A DNA stretch of 42,249 nucleotides from Candidatus Rokuibacteriota bacterium (GCA_016193045.1 JACPSW010000032.1:1-42249); one strand, 5' to 3'; positions 1 to 6,908 are shown, counted from the stretch's first letter. Translations and numbers: made by a program. Notes: generated from the sequence alone by a model not told the origin.

Positions 1-139
1 CACGCGTCGATCAAGGTGCCGGGCCAAATAACGAGCCAGACAAGGCCCGAGGGAGGAGGGCACCGGAGGCGTACGCGGTTGTACGTTGAGGATGCCCGAC
101 GACCGAGAACACAGTATGGCGAAGTTAGTTGGCACGGCA
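1..139. other. Left edge, no gene seen
   Basis: This stretch lies downstream of the stop codon of the FAD oxidoreductase. A possible weak hairpin is CGGGCC (19-24) against GGCCCG (45-50) with a 20-base loop and no T-tract. I see no coding sequence with supporting features; the open frame that crosses it on the plus strand is the antisense shadow of the oxidoreductase gene. Confidence 0.4.
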
Positions 140-1294
140 CTAGAACACGTTGGATTCGGTGCTGACGGCCCCGGCCTTGAAGCGCGCCAGCGACAGCGCC
201 GTGATGTCCATGCTCGTCGCCCGACCGTCGACGATCAGCTCGGCCATCAGGAGGCCGATGGCCGGCGAGTGCATGAAGCCGTGGCCCGAGAAGCCGCAGG
301 CGAGGTAGAAGCCGGGGGCCTCGTCGACCTCGCAGAGGATCCCGTGGTAGTCGGGCGTCAGATCCCTCACGCCTGCGTAGGCCCGCATCACTTTGGCCTC
401 CGCGAGCGGCGGCACGCGCTTGCCGGCGGCCTTGAAGACGAGCTCAAAGGCCTCCCAGTCCACCGTGGTGTCATGGCCCGGGTGTTGGTCCTTGTCGGTG
501 CCTCCCATCAGTACCGCGCTCTTGCCCTGGCGGTGGACGTACCAGCCCGTGTCGAGGTCCACGATGAGCGGGAAGACGTCCGGGAAGTCCGGCAGCGGGT
601 CGGTCACCATGACCTGGCGGCGGTACGGCTTGGAGGGAATGGCGATGCCGGCCAGGGCGCCGACCTCGTCCCCGTGGGGGCCGGCGGCGTTGACGACGAC
701 GGGCGCTCGATAGCGATCCCGGAGCGTCTCGACCCCGACCACGCGCTCCTCGTCCCGGGTCACCGACACGACGGGCTCGGACGTCAGAACGCGAAGCCCG
801 CGCTCGCGCGCACGCGCGAGGAATCCCTGGAGGAGGCCGTGGGGATCCGCCGAGCCGTCGTCGGGGCAGAAGCTCCCGCCCAGGAGATCGTCCACCACGA
901 GCTGGGAGAGCATCGGCCTCATTTCGCCGGGCGACACCACCCTGCTCGTCACACCCAGCCGCTGCTGGAGGGTCACGTTTCTCTGCAGCTGCTCGAAGGT
1001 CCGGGGCTCGGTCGTCACGAAGAGGTAGCCGTGGGGGACGAAATCCACCGAGCGGCCGAGGATCCGCTCCGTCTCGGCGAAGTAGGGATACGAGAGCTGG
1101 GTCAGGCGGATATTGGCTTCCGTGGAAAACTGATGGCGGACGCCGCCGGTGGCCTTCGAGGTGGCGCCGGTGCCGACCTCCGCCTCCTTTTCCAGGAGGA
1201 CCACCCTCAGGCGCGGATTGCGCGCGAGCAGATGGTAGGCGATGGAGCCCCCGATGACCCCGCCGCCGATGATGACGACGTCCGCCGTCGTCAT
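140..1294 (-). CDS. FAD-dependent amine/sarcosine oxidase-type oxidoreductase (DAO family)
   Basis: A 384-residue flavoenzyme predicted to oxidise a secondary amine or amino acid in the cytosol. The N-terminus has the dinucleotide-binding motif DVVIIGGGVIGGSIAYHL, followed by LEKEAEVGTGATSKATGGVRHQF, which resembles the FAD-contact region of sarcosine oxidase beta/glycine oxidase proteins. The C-terminus has the family ending GFYLACGFSGHGFMHSPAIG. The frame is open further upstream, but the start at 1294 is preferred because the glycine-rich motif begins four residues later. It also forms an ATGA overlap (1291-1294) with the upstream racemase-like gene, so the two are probably co-translated. 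The exact substrate is not visible in the sequence. Confidence 0.85.
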   Translation of the reverse strand: MTTADVVIIGGGVIGGSIAYHLLARNPRLRVVLLEKEAEVGTGATSKATGGVRHQFSTEANIRLTQLSYPYFAETERILGRSVDFVPHGYLFVTTEPRTFEQLQRNVTLQQRLGVTSRVVSPGEMRPMLSQLVVDDLLGGSFCPDDGSADPHGLLQGFLARARERGLRVLTSEPVVSVTRDEERVVGVETLRDRYRAPVVVNAAGPHGDEVGALAGIAIPSKPYRRQVMVTDPLPDFPDVFPLIVDLDTGWYVHRQGKSAVLMGGTDKDQHPGHDTTVDWEAFELVFKAAGKRVPPLAEAKVMRAYAGVRDLTPDYHGILCEVDEAPGFYLACGFSGHGFMHSPAIGLLMAELIVDGRATSMDITALSLARFKAGAVSTESNVF

Positions 1295-2022
1295 GCCATC
1301 GGGAGGGGCGGCAGGCCGTGGACCAGCGCGTCGTGAACCATGCGGACGAGCGTGACGATGTCGAACACGGGAAGACCCGTCACCCGCTGGACGTCGGCCC
1401 GGTAGGGCGGCATGTTGGTGCACTCGAGCACGATCGCCCCGACCTCGGGATGCTGGGCGATCATTCGCCGGGCTACGCTCACGTGCTCTTCGCGCGCCGC
1501 CTCGACGTCGAGGGTCAGGAGGTCGTCCAGGAGGACCCGCGTGAACTCCTTCTCGCCTTCGAGCCCCGCGATGACCGTCGGGACGTCGGGCCCGATCCCG
1601 GCGCCCGCGACATGCTCGGGGGTGAGCGAGGAGGCGTCCACGGTGAGGATCCCCACGGCGCGGCCGGGCGCCAGCATCCGGTGGACCAGCGGCACGAGCA
1701 GCAGGCTCGAGGTGAGGACGGGAATCTTGACCGCCGCCGCCATCTCCCGCTGGAACTTCGACAGGAACCCGCAGTTGGTGCTGATCGCCCTGACGCCCTC
1801 GCGCTCGAGGAGGCGCGCCGCCTCGATGAAGCGCGGCAGGAGATCACGGGCCGACTTCCGGACGACCAGATCCGGCGAGGCCCCCACCACCCGGTGGTAG
1901 CGGACGGGGAAGTCGAACGTCAGGGCGTTGCCCATGTCCCCGACGACCCGCGGGAACTGGGTGTCCAGCATGAGGATCCCGACGGTGAGACCGTAAAGGT
2001 TCTGCCCGCCCTGCATCCGCAT
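1291..2022 (-). CDS. Asp/Glu racemase or maleate-isomerase superfamily protein
   Basis: About 243 residues, the usual length for Asp/Glu/hydantoin racemase-type enzymes, which use two cysteines as acid and base. Both are visible: STNCGFLSKF in the N-terminal half and VLECTNMPPYRADV in the C-terminal half. The segment YGLTVGILMLDTQFPRVVGD is a typical first strand and loop. The frame is open to 2259, but upstream residues are low-complexity Arg/Gly/Pro, so I place the start at 2022, or at the ATG at 2016; no clear Shine-Dalgarno site decides this. It overlaps the downstream amine oxidase gene by four bases. A joint role in handling an amino acid or its derivative is likely, but the substrate is unknown. 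Confidence 0.75.
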   Translation of the reverse strand: MRMQGGQNLYGLTVGILMLDTQFPRVVGDMGNALTFDFPVRYHRVVGASPDLVVRKSARDLLPRFIEAARLLEREGVRAISTNCGFLSKFQREMAAAVKIPVLTSSLLLVPLVHRMLAPGRAVGILTVDASSLTPEHVAGAGIGPDVPTVIAGLEGEKEFTRVLLDDLLTLDVEAAREEHVSVARRMIAQHPEVGAIVLECTNMPPYRADVQRVTGLPVFDIVTLVRMVHDALVHGLPPLPMA

Positions 2023-2092
2023 GGGGGTTAGGCCCAATCCGAAATAATGCCGGGCGTTTCCGAACAGGGCCGCGGGTCCTGCCGCCCGCCCT

Positions 2093-2130
2093 CCCCACGC
2101 ACCACGCTTCCAGCGTGTCGTGCGTCGGGG
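2093..2130. repeat. Imperfect palindrome in the gap upstream of the racemase-like gene
   Basis: The left arm CCCCACGCACCACGC pairs with a right arm ending GTGCGTCGGGG around the short loop TTCCA, with small bulges. It sits in the 285-base space (2023-2307) between two minus-strand genes. I see no gene in that space. The hairpin could end transcription of the SirB1 operon or be a degenerate intergenic repeat; it lacks a clear T-tract on either strand. Confidence 0.5.
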
Positions 2131-2307
2131 GCCCAGCCCCACGGTGCTCGCTCCCGCAAGCGACAGGCTCTTTCCTCCCCCGAAATGTCCCCCATTCCTA
2201 TCCACTCGTCTTTGAGGCGGTACGCTCCGCGCCGTGGGGCGCCCCGTTCGCCGCGTCACCCGCGGCCCTCGACCCCCTGCAACACGGAGTATTTCGTCCG
2301 ATCAAGG

Positions 2308-3144
2308 CTAGTTGAGGGTGGCGAGGGCCTGGCGGACGCGACGCAGCCGAGAGCGCACCGCCTCGGCGTCGGGGGACTCCGGATTGCTGGCGAGGTAGGT
2401 TTCCCAGTCCGCCGCCGCCCGCCGAAGGTCGCCGAGATTCGCGTGAACGACTCCCCGGTCCCGGACCTCGCAGGGGTTGTCGGGATCCAGGAGCAGGAGC
2501 CGCCGGCAGACCTGGAGCGCCTTGCCCCAGGCTTCCTGCTTGAAATAGACCGCCTTGAGATTGTTCAGCATCCGGGCGAGGAACTCCCGCTTGGCGACCG
2601 GGGCGAAATGCTCCTCCTGAAGGGTGACCGGGCGGCCCAGCGCCCGCGACACGACCGCCTGGCACCCCTCAGGGGTCAGGATGGCCCCGCCGTTGAACGG
2701 GTCCAGCAGCACCCGGTACCCCTCTTCTGTGCGAAATCCCACGATGAAGTGGGCGGGGAGGCCGACGCCGTGGATCGTCAGGCCGAGCCGCCGGCCGACC
2801 TCGATCAGGACCAGGGAGAGCGTGATCGGGATGCCGAGACGGCGATCCAGGACCTCATTGAGGAAGCTGTTGCGTGGGTCGTGGTACTCCTCCAGGTTTC
2901 CCCGGAATCCCTGCTCCTCGAAGAGAAACTCGCGCACGCGGTGGAGGCGGCCGAGCGCGTCCTGCCCCACGCCTCCGGCCCGGGCGGCGGCGGCCAGGCG
3001 ATCCAGCCGGCCGAGGTACGCCCCGACGTCCAGATCGGGGTACTCCGCTCTGGCGATGAGCAGCGCGGCGACCGCCAGATCGATCTCGGGCTCCGGCCGC
3101 TGGACCGCGACGGCGAACTCGCCGAGCGGCTCGTCGGGACTAAT
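2308..3144 (-). CDS. SirB1-family transglutaminase-like/TPR protein, probable ATT start
   Basis: SirB1-type proteins combine a transglutaminase-like fold with C-terminal TPR-like repeats; their biochemical role is poorly known. Family motifs run FNEVLDRRLGIPITLSLVLIEVGRRLGL-type, then GLPAHFIVGF, then LDPFNGG; the last 90 residues form TPR-like helices ending in the repeated Arg/Leu segment before ALATLN. The first conventional start is a GTG at 2970, but that would remove a clearly homologous N-terminus (EIDLAVAALLIARAEYPDLD). Upstream of it the frame is open to a stop without ATG, GTG or TTG. The best start is ATT at 3144. It overlaps the TAG stop of the preceding gene and has GAGG seven bases upstream. 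It is the last gene of the def-ferritin-dsrE-like run. Confidence 0.75.
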   Translation of the reverse strand: MSPDEPLGEFAVAVQRPEPEIDLAVAALLIARAEYPDLDVGAYLGRLDRLAAAARAGGVGQDALGRLHRVREFLFEEQGFRGNLEEYHDPRNSFLNEVLDRRLGIPITLSLVLIEVGRRLGLTIHGVGLPAHFIVGFRTEEGYRVLLDPFNGGAILTPEGCQAVVSRALGRPVTLQEEHFAPVAKREFLARMLNNLKAVYFKQEAWGKALQVCRRLLLLDPDNPCEVRDRGVVHANLGDLRRAAADWETYLASNPESPDAEAVRSRLRRVRQALATLN

Positions 3145-3304
3145 AGGAGAACCTCGCGTCGGCGTCGAGCGCCAGCATGACGAGCGTCTTGGCGTCGCTC
3201 AGCGACGCGTTCTTGCCGGCCAGATCGCTGTCGGAGACCCCACGGGCCTTGGCGCAGGGCGTTCAGAGGAAGATGGTGGCCTCCTCAATCAAGATTTTCG
3301 CCAT
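3140..3304 (-). CDS. Mini DsrE-like protein with in-frame TGA (candidate selenoprotein, UxxC)
   Basis: The frame starts at ATG 3304, with AAGGAG eight bases upstream, and ends at TAG 3140. It is interrupted only by TGA at 3265-3263. Reading that TGA as selenocysteine gives 54 residues with U14-T15-P16-C17-A-K-A-R-G. This matches the CxPCxKxRG motif near the C-terminus of DsrE-type sulfur-relay proteins, with Sec replacing the first cysteine. After the TGA the frame stays fully family-like (GVSDSDLAG, then LVMLALDADARFSY). GGTCT lies 23 bases after the TGA (3239-3235) between GTGG and CC, a possible SECIS-like apical loop. Usual DsrE proteins are about 115 residues, so the N-terminal half is missing. 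A decayed fragment with a nonsense codon is the alternative. DsrE-like proteins are a reported selenoprotein group. Confidence 0.6.
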
Positions 3305-3316
3305 GACCTGAGCTCC

Positions 3317-3976
3317 TTAACACCCCGGAGCGTGATGGACCCCGGCCGTTTTGAGGGCGGCGGTCTGGAGCTCCTCGGCGAGAGAGAGCGAGCGAGCGGC
3401 GGCGCGACGCGCTTCCTCCTGAGCCTCGGCCGTGGTCGCGAAGCGGAGGAGCAGCGAGCGGCCGAGCTCGTGGTGGTAGCGCTCGTCCGGCTCGATGATG
3501 TCCTTGTAGAGCGCCGCGGTGGCCGGGTCCCCCGCCCGCTCGCAGAACTCGATGAACTGGCGGTTCTTCACGACCGCGATGGCCTCCCGCGTGAACTGCC
3601 CCGCCGCGACGCGCTCCACGGTGGTCCGGAGGGTGGCCAGGTACTGGAAGAGCGGGCCATACCCCTTGGCCAGCGGGTTGAAGCCGCGGGCGTCGAAGCC
3701 CAGCTCGCGGAGGCGCTCGACCACCAGGCGGTAGTGCTTGGCCTCATCGCCCACCTGGCGGGCGAAGGCGAGCTTGACGTCCGGATCGTCGCTGGTCACC
3801 ATCCACCGGGCGGCGATCTCGCTGGCCTCGATCTCGTTCTTGAGCGCGACCTTGAGGAGGTTGAGGACATTCAGGTCGCCCTCCACCTCCGGCCGAAGGG
3901 TGTCGTCGGGCGCCAGGCGCTTGAGCCGCTCCCGGTTCTTCGCGTCCAGTTCCTGCACGAACTCTTCTGAGGTCAT
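3317..3976 (-). CDS. Ferritin-like di-iron protein
   Basis: A 219-residue all-helical protein of the ferritin-like superfamily, predicted to bind two metal ions in a four-helix bundle. Candidate ligands are the glutamates in LKNEIEASEIAARW, the ExxH of VGDEAKHYRLV and the second acidic pair plus histidines in IEPDERYHHELG. The arrangement resembles MiaE-like and related carboxylate proteins, but the substrate is not evident. The ATG at 3976 overlaps the stop of a 29-residue ORF (TGATG), and the next gene downstream, a DsrE-like candidate selenoprotein, starts 12 bases after its TAA. The neighbourhood suggests a redox or oxidative-stress function; this is inference. Confidence 0.7.
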   Translation of the reverse strand: MTSEEFVQELDAKNRERLKRLAPDDTLRPEVEGDLNVLNLLKVALKNEIEASEIAARWMVTSDDPDVKLAFARQVGDEAKHYRLVVERLRELGFDARGFNPLAKGYGPLFQYLATLRTTVERVAAGQFTREAIAVVKNRQFIEFCERAGDPATAALYKDIIEPDERYHHELGRSLLLRFATTAEAQEEARRAAARSLSLAEELQTAALKTAGVHHAPGC

Positions 3977-4065
3977 CAGGCGCGTGGGCGGGCGGTGAGC
4001 CCGTGAGCCAGAATGTCGGCCAGTTCCTGGGTGAGCGTCTCCTTCGTCACGACGCGATCCTCAAT
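3976..4065 (-). CDS. Small ORF of 29 residues with ATT start
   Basis: The frame reads xEDRVVTKETLTQELADIL and ends LTARPRA, stopping with TGA that overlaps the ATG of the ferritin-like gene (TGATG). The Shine-Dalgarno sequence AGGAGGG (4078-4072) lies six bases before an ATT codon at 4065, an ideal distance. The only other start in frame is GTG at 4050, 21 bases away from it. I do not recognise the peptide. It may be a real small protein, a translational-coupling leader for the ferritin-like gene, or the remaining end of a gene whose beginning was lost when the palindromic repeat inserted next to it. Confidence 0.4.
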   Translation of the reverse strand: MEDRVVTKETLTQELADILAHGLTARPRA

Positions 4066-4076
4066 GGACTACCCTC

Positions 4077-4802
4077 CTAGCTTGCATTATTCACGAAGCA
4101 TAGTCGAGTGTAGCGGGCGGGGCCTGTCGCAGGGCGCAGCCCCCGTGGGTCCGGCTCCGTCACCCACTCGCCCGAACGCCGCGCTGCGCGCGGCGGACGG
4201 GACGAGGGGGGCCCACTGCGCGCGGCCCCGTGGGGGCTGCACCCTGCGCCACCCGCCCGGTCGCGCCATCGCCGTTCGTGCCAGTACTTGTTCCACTCGA
4301 CCAGGTGGGTCAGCGTGGAGAGGTCTTTCATCCGGTCGAGGAAGACGACCCCGTTCAGGTGGTCGGACTCGTGCTGGATGACGCGCGCGAAGAAATCCTT
4401 GGCGATCAGGTCGACCGGCTCGCCGCCCCGATCGTAGGCCTGGAGCCGCACCGCGGTGTGGCGCGGCACCATACCGCGGAGGTCGGGGATTGAGAGGCAG
4501 CCTTCCCAGCCCTCCTCCATCGCGTCGCTCAGGGGCGTGACGATCGGATTGATGATCACGGTGAGCGGGATCTGAGGGGCATCGGGATAGCGCGGGTTCG
4601 CCAAGACCTCGATCACCGCGATCTGCTCGAGGGCGTGGACCTGGGTGGCAGCGAGGCCGGCCCCGTTGTACTCGCGCATGGTCTCGATCATGTCGTCGAT
4701 CAGCCGCTGGGTCTCCGGCCGCCGGATCTCCGGGACGGGCACGGGTGCCGCGACCCTCCGCAGCACGGGATGCCCGAGGCGCGCCACCTTCAGGATCGCC
4801 AT
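4077..4802 (-). CDS. def: Peptide deformylase with repeat-encoded C-terminal tail
   Basis: Removes the formyl group from the N-terminal methionine of new proteins using a bound metal. All three family motifs are present: GAGLAATQV (about residue 47), EGCLSIP (about 98) and the metal site HESDH (about 142). The native fold ends near LVEWNKYWHERR at about residue 178. The remaining 60 or so residues are Arg/Gly/Pro-rich, end in RYTRLCFVNNAS, and are encoded wholly by a palindromic repeat element (4089-4280) that has a near-identical copy at 27 kb. The TAG stop lies at the element border, inside the Shine-Dalgarno site of the next small ORF. Bacterial deformylases are usually 160-190 residues, so this tail is an acquisition. 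Confidence 0.9.
   Translation of the reverse strand: MAILKVARLGHPVLRRVAAPVPVPEIRRPETQRLIDDMIETMREYNGAGLAATQVHALEQIAVIEVLANPRYPDAPQIPLTVIINPIVTPLSDAMEEGWEGCLSIPDLRGMVPRHTAVRLQAYDRGGEPVDLIAKDFFARVIQHESDHLNGVVFLDRMKDLSTLTHLVEWNKYWHERRWRDRAGGAGCSPHGAARSGPPSSRPPRAARRSGEWVTEPDPRGLRPATGPARYTRLCFVNNAS
4089..4280. repeat. Palindromic MITE-like repeat, copy 1, inside the def 3' end
   Basis: About 94% identical over 204 bases without gaps to the copy at 27171-27374. The ends carry inverted ATTCACGAA (4089-4097) and GTTCGTG (4274-4280). Inside, CGCAGGGCGCAGCCCCCGTG pairs with CCGTGGGGGCTGCACCCTGC, so the whole unit can fold as a long hairpin. No transposase is encoded. In this copy the right end runs straight into the deformylase frame, which crosses the element and stops at its left border. 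Confidence 0.8.
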
Positions 4803-4960
4803 GCCCCGTATTGTACCCTACTTCTTTTCCTCGATCCTCCCCACACGCCTGACGCGTCGGCCAGCATCCTGGCGTCCTTGTCCCCTCGTCAACATACGGA
4901 GGGCGGAAACCCGCGCTATTGTCCGGCCGAGCCGGCGCGGGTGTCAAGGGAGGGAAGAGC
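4803..4960. other. Intergenic region upstream of def
   Basis: A 158-base stretch between the 3' end of the small membrane protein gene and def, both on the minus strand. It should carry the def operon promoter. I see no convincing -35/-10 pair, hairpin or small ORF in it. Confidence 0.3.
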
Positions 4961-5209
4961 TCAGCGGAGGACTCGCGCGATGGCCAGCCCCTCCACGGCC
5001 GCCATGATCCCCTGCAGCCCGAGCTCGTAGGCGATCAGCGGCAGAGGCTCGCGATACTGGTTGAACGGAGTGAAGAACTCGAAGTAGCCGTACTGGAAGA
5101 CCCAGATCCCGACCGCGAGGCTCAAGCCCTTGCCCACCCACCCCTTGCCGGGAAGCAGGGGAGCGGGGGTGGCGACCACCACCCTCCGCGACGACGCGGC
5201 GGGGCTCAC
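4961..5209 (-). CDS. Small membrane protein, function unknown
   Basis: 82 residues from a GTG at 5209 that overlaps the stop of the preceding SRPBCC gene (GTGA, 5206-5209). Two hydrophobic helices are visible: LSLAVGIWVFQYGYFEFF and, near the C-terminus, PLIAYELGLQGIMAAVEGLA. I do not recognise the family. Its place at the end of the ArsR-SRPBCC-DinB operon makes co-expression with those genes likely, but gives no direct hint of function. Confidence 0.5.
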   Translation of the reverse strand: MSPAASSRRVVVATPAPLLPGKGWVGKGLSLAVGIWVFQYGYFEFFTPFNQYREPLPLIAYELGLQGIMAAVEGLAIARVLR

Positions 5210-5604
5210 CGGCCCCGCCGCCGCAGATAAGCCCGCCACGGCTTCCAGTAGTACTTGTTCCAGCCCCGGCTGATTCCCGCGTAATGGCGGTCCGAAATGT
5301 TGGCGTGGACCAGATTGATCCGTCCGCCTCGCGGGGCCTTGCTGAAGGTGAGGATCAGGATGGAATCGGCCTCGCTCTTCCGCCAGTCCGACCCCCGCCA
5401 GGTCTGGACGATCATGCGCCCCGGGACGCGGGCCAGGATCCGTCCGCGTAGCATCCCGCCGAACGCCGAGAACGTTCCGCCGACCTTGCGGCTGACGGAT
5501 GCGCTGGAGCCGATGGCTGCCCCATGCCTCTTCGAGTCCATGTAGGTGTCGTACAGCCTCTCGGGGGAAACACCGAAGGTCACCGCCTGCTGGATCGTCT
5601 TCAC
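5206..5604 (-). CDS. SRPBCC (AHSA1/START-like) domain protein
   Basis: 132 residues with the pattern of the activator-of-Hsp90-ATPase-1-like SRPBCC fold: an N-terminal strand MKTIQQAVTFGVSPERLYDTY, a glycine-rich turn GGTFSAFGGMLRGRI, then IVQTWRGSDW and a C-terminal helix GISRGWNKYYWKPWRAYL. SRPBCC proteins bind hydrophobic ligands in a deep pocket; the ligand here is unknown. It overlaps the upstream DinB gene by four bases (ATGA, 5601-5604) and the downstream membrane protein by four, so it lies inside the ArsR-controlled operon. Confidence 0.8.
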   Translation of the reverse strand: MKTIQQAVTFGVSPERLYDTYMDSKRHGAAIGSSASVSRKVGGTFSAFGGMLRGRILARVPGRMIVQTWRGSDWRKSEADSILILTFSKAPRGGRINLVHANISDRHYAGISRGWNKYYWKPWRAYLRRRGR

Positions 5605-6098
5605 AGGCCGACCGCCTTCCTGATCTTGGCGAGCTGGCCTGCGTGGTCGTTCCAGTGCCCGTCGAAGAGCACGCTAGAGAACTGGGCGAGCGCGATCTCG
5701 TCCGTCCCGAGGAACTGCTTGAGGAAGGGAATCCGCGCCTTACGCCCCTGCAGGTCCGCCTCTGACAGCCCTTCGAGGTACTCCAGGACCTCCCGCCGCT
5801 GGGCGTCCAGCGCATCCAGGAGCTGCTTGAAGGTCATCTTCTGGCGCTCGGGGGGCACGTGCGACTGACCCGGAGTCGTCTCGCTGACCGGCAGGTCGTG
5901 GCTGGAGAACTTCTTGAGAAAATCCACCGGCCTCCGCCCCGGTTCGCCGAGGAGGTGCGCCAGCACCTGGCGCGTAGTCCACTGCCCCGGCGCGTCGGAC
6001 CGGTCCAGGTAGGGCTCCATCCCCTGGAGCTGGCGCGTCAGGTTCGCCCAGGCCGCGTCGGACTTCGCCCGAAGGTCCTTCACGATCGCGTTGGCCAT
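5601..6098 (-). CDS. DinB/YfiT-like four-helix protein
   Basis: 165 residues of the DinB-like superfamily: the diagnostic PGQWTTRQVLAHLLGEP is in the first third, and the C-terminal helix reads GHWNDHAGQLAKIRKAVG, placing histidines where metal-binding members have them. Members include thiol transferases and many uncharacterised proteins, so the reaction cannot be named. It sits 13 bases after the AHSA1-like gene and overlaps the next SRPBCC gene. DinB and SRPBCC proteins often share ArsR-led operons, as they do here. Confidence 0.75.
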   Translation of the reverse strand: MANAIVKDLRAKSDAAWANLTRQLQGMEPYLDRSDAPGQWTTRQVLAHLLGEPGRRPVDFLKKFSSHDLPVSETTPGQSHVPPERQKMTFKQLLDALDAQRREVLEYLEGLSEADLQGRKARIPFLKQFLGTDEIALAQFSSVLFDGHWNDHAGQLAKIRKAVGL

Positions 6099-6111
6099 GA
6101 TGATCTCCTCC

Positions 6112-6558
6112 TTACAAGATGTTCGCGAGCTTGTCGAAGCTGCTGCTCCAGCCGCGCTCGTGATCGGAACGCATCTTCTCGCTCGGGAAGAGCTCGTGGG
6201 TCAGGACGATCTCGGTCGAGCCGCCCCGGTCGTGGAATTCCACCGTCACGAGGGTCTCCCCGTGCTCCGGCTCGGCCTCCCAGCGCCACGTGTACGCGAG
6301 CCGCGCGGGAGGTCGGACCTCCCGGTACGTTCCCGCCAGATAAAAGACCGGGCCGTCGGGGAGCTTCCGCATGCCGAGGCGGTACTTGCCGCCCGCCCGC
6401 AGATCCACTTCGGCGCTCGGCGTCGCGTAGCCCGGCGGGCCCCACCACTTCTTCAGCTCTTCCGGGTCCGTCCATGCCCGGAAGACCTTCTCCCGTGGCG
6501 CCGCGAATGTCCGCTTGAGCTGGAGCGTGGTTTGAGTCTTGGCGTCGAGTGTAGCCAT
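6112..6558 (-). CDS. AHSA1/SRPBCC family protein
   Basis: 148 residues starting at ATG 6558, chosen over an upstream in-frame ATG because AGGAGG lies just before it and the family begins there. Family landmarks are FAAPREKVFRAWTDPEELKKWWGPPG, GGKYRLGM, GTYREVRPPARLAYTW and the C-terminal HERGWSSSFDKL. It is the partner gene of the ArsR regulator upstream, an arrangement common in bacteria. Odd point: the ArsR reading frame continues 106 bases into this gene in another frame before it meets a stop. The ligand or client is unknown. Confidence 0.85.
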   Translation of the reverse strand: MATLDAKTQTTLQLKRTFAAPREKVFRAWTDPEELKKWWGPPGYATPSAEVDLRAGGKYRLGMRKLPDGPVFYLAGTYREVRPPARLAYTWRWEAEPEHGETLVTVEFHDRGGSTEIVLTHELFPSEKMRSDHERGWSSSFDKLANIL

Positions 6559-6896
6559 GGGCGAACCTCCTTCTCTGATCGGCTGAGATGCTCGGCGAGG
6601 GCGTCGAGTTGGCGCTCCCAGAAGGTCCGATAGCGCGCGATCCACCGGGCGGCGTCTTCCATGGGCCGCCCCACGAGACAGCAGCGGTGCACGCGGCCGT
6701 CCCTCTCCCGGGCCAGAAGCCCCGCGCTCTCGAGCACCTTGAGGTGCTTGGAGACGGCGGGGAGCGACATGTCGAAGGGCGCGGCCAGGGCCGTCACCGT
6801 GGACCCGCCGCGCGCCAGGCGCGCGAGGATCGCCCGGCGCGTGGGATCGGCCAGCGCCGCGAAGGTGGTGTCGAGGGACCCTGCATAGTTAACCAT
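6453..6896 (-). CDS. ArsR/SmtB-family transcriptional repressor with run-on C-terminus
   Basis: A winged-helix regulator. The N-terminus FAALADPTRRAILARLARGGSTV and the recognition helix MSLPAVSKHLKVLESAGLLARE are typical. No metal-binding cysteine motif is seen, so it is probably of the non-metal ArsR type found with SRPBCC genes. The core is about 110 residues. The last 35 or so (HSTPRLKPRS onward) are Ser/Arg/Gly-rich, encoded inside the next gene, and unlikely to be conserved. The start codon lies in a palindrome (6885-6908) that overlaps the promoter, which suggests tight autoregulation and an mRNA with almost no leader. Confidence 0.85.
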   Translation of the reverse strand: MVNYAGSLDTTFAALADPTRRAILARLARGGSTVTALAAPFDMSLPAVSKHLKVLESAGLLARERDGRVHRCCLVGRPMEDAARWIARYRTFWERQLDALAEHLSRSEKEVRPWLHSTPRLKPRSSSSGHSRRHGRRSSGHGRTRKS

Positions 6897-6908
6897 TTGG
6901 TTAACTAT
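6885..6908 (-). promoter_or_regulatory. Operator palindrome over the arsR start codon
   Basis: Perfect 11-base arms ATAGTTAACCA (6885-6895) and TGGTTAACTAT (6898-6908) are separated by TT. The palindrome covers the -10 box and the ATG of the ArsR gene (6896). It is the natural binding site for the ArsR dimer; that assignment is inference from position and symmetry. Confidence 0.75.

Noticed and set aside
86..1336. Long plus-strand open frame opposite the FAD oxidoreductase
   Set aside because: Antisense shadow of a well-supported gene; no motifs, His/Arg/Gly-rich composition.
2198..2665. 155-codon minus-strand frame over the SirB1 3' end
   Set aside because: Out-of-frame shadow, Pro/Gly/Arg-rich, with no start signal.
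4087..4947. 286-codon minus-strand frame overlapping def
   Set aside because: Alternate frame of def and the repeat; starts in intergenic DNA and lacks motifs.
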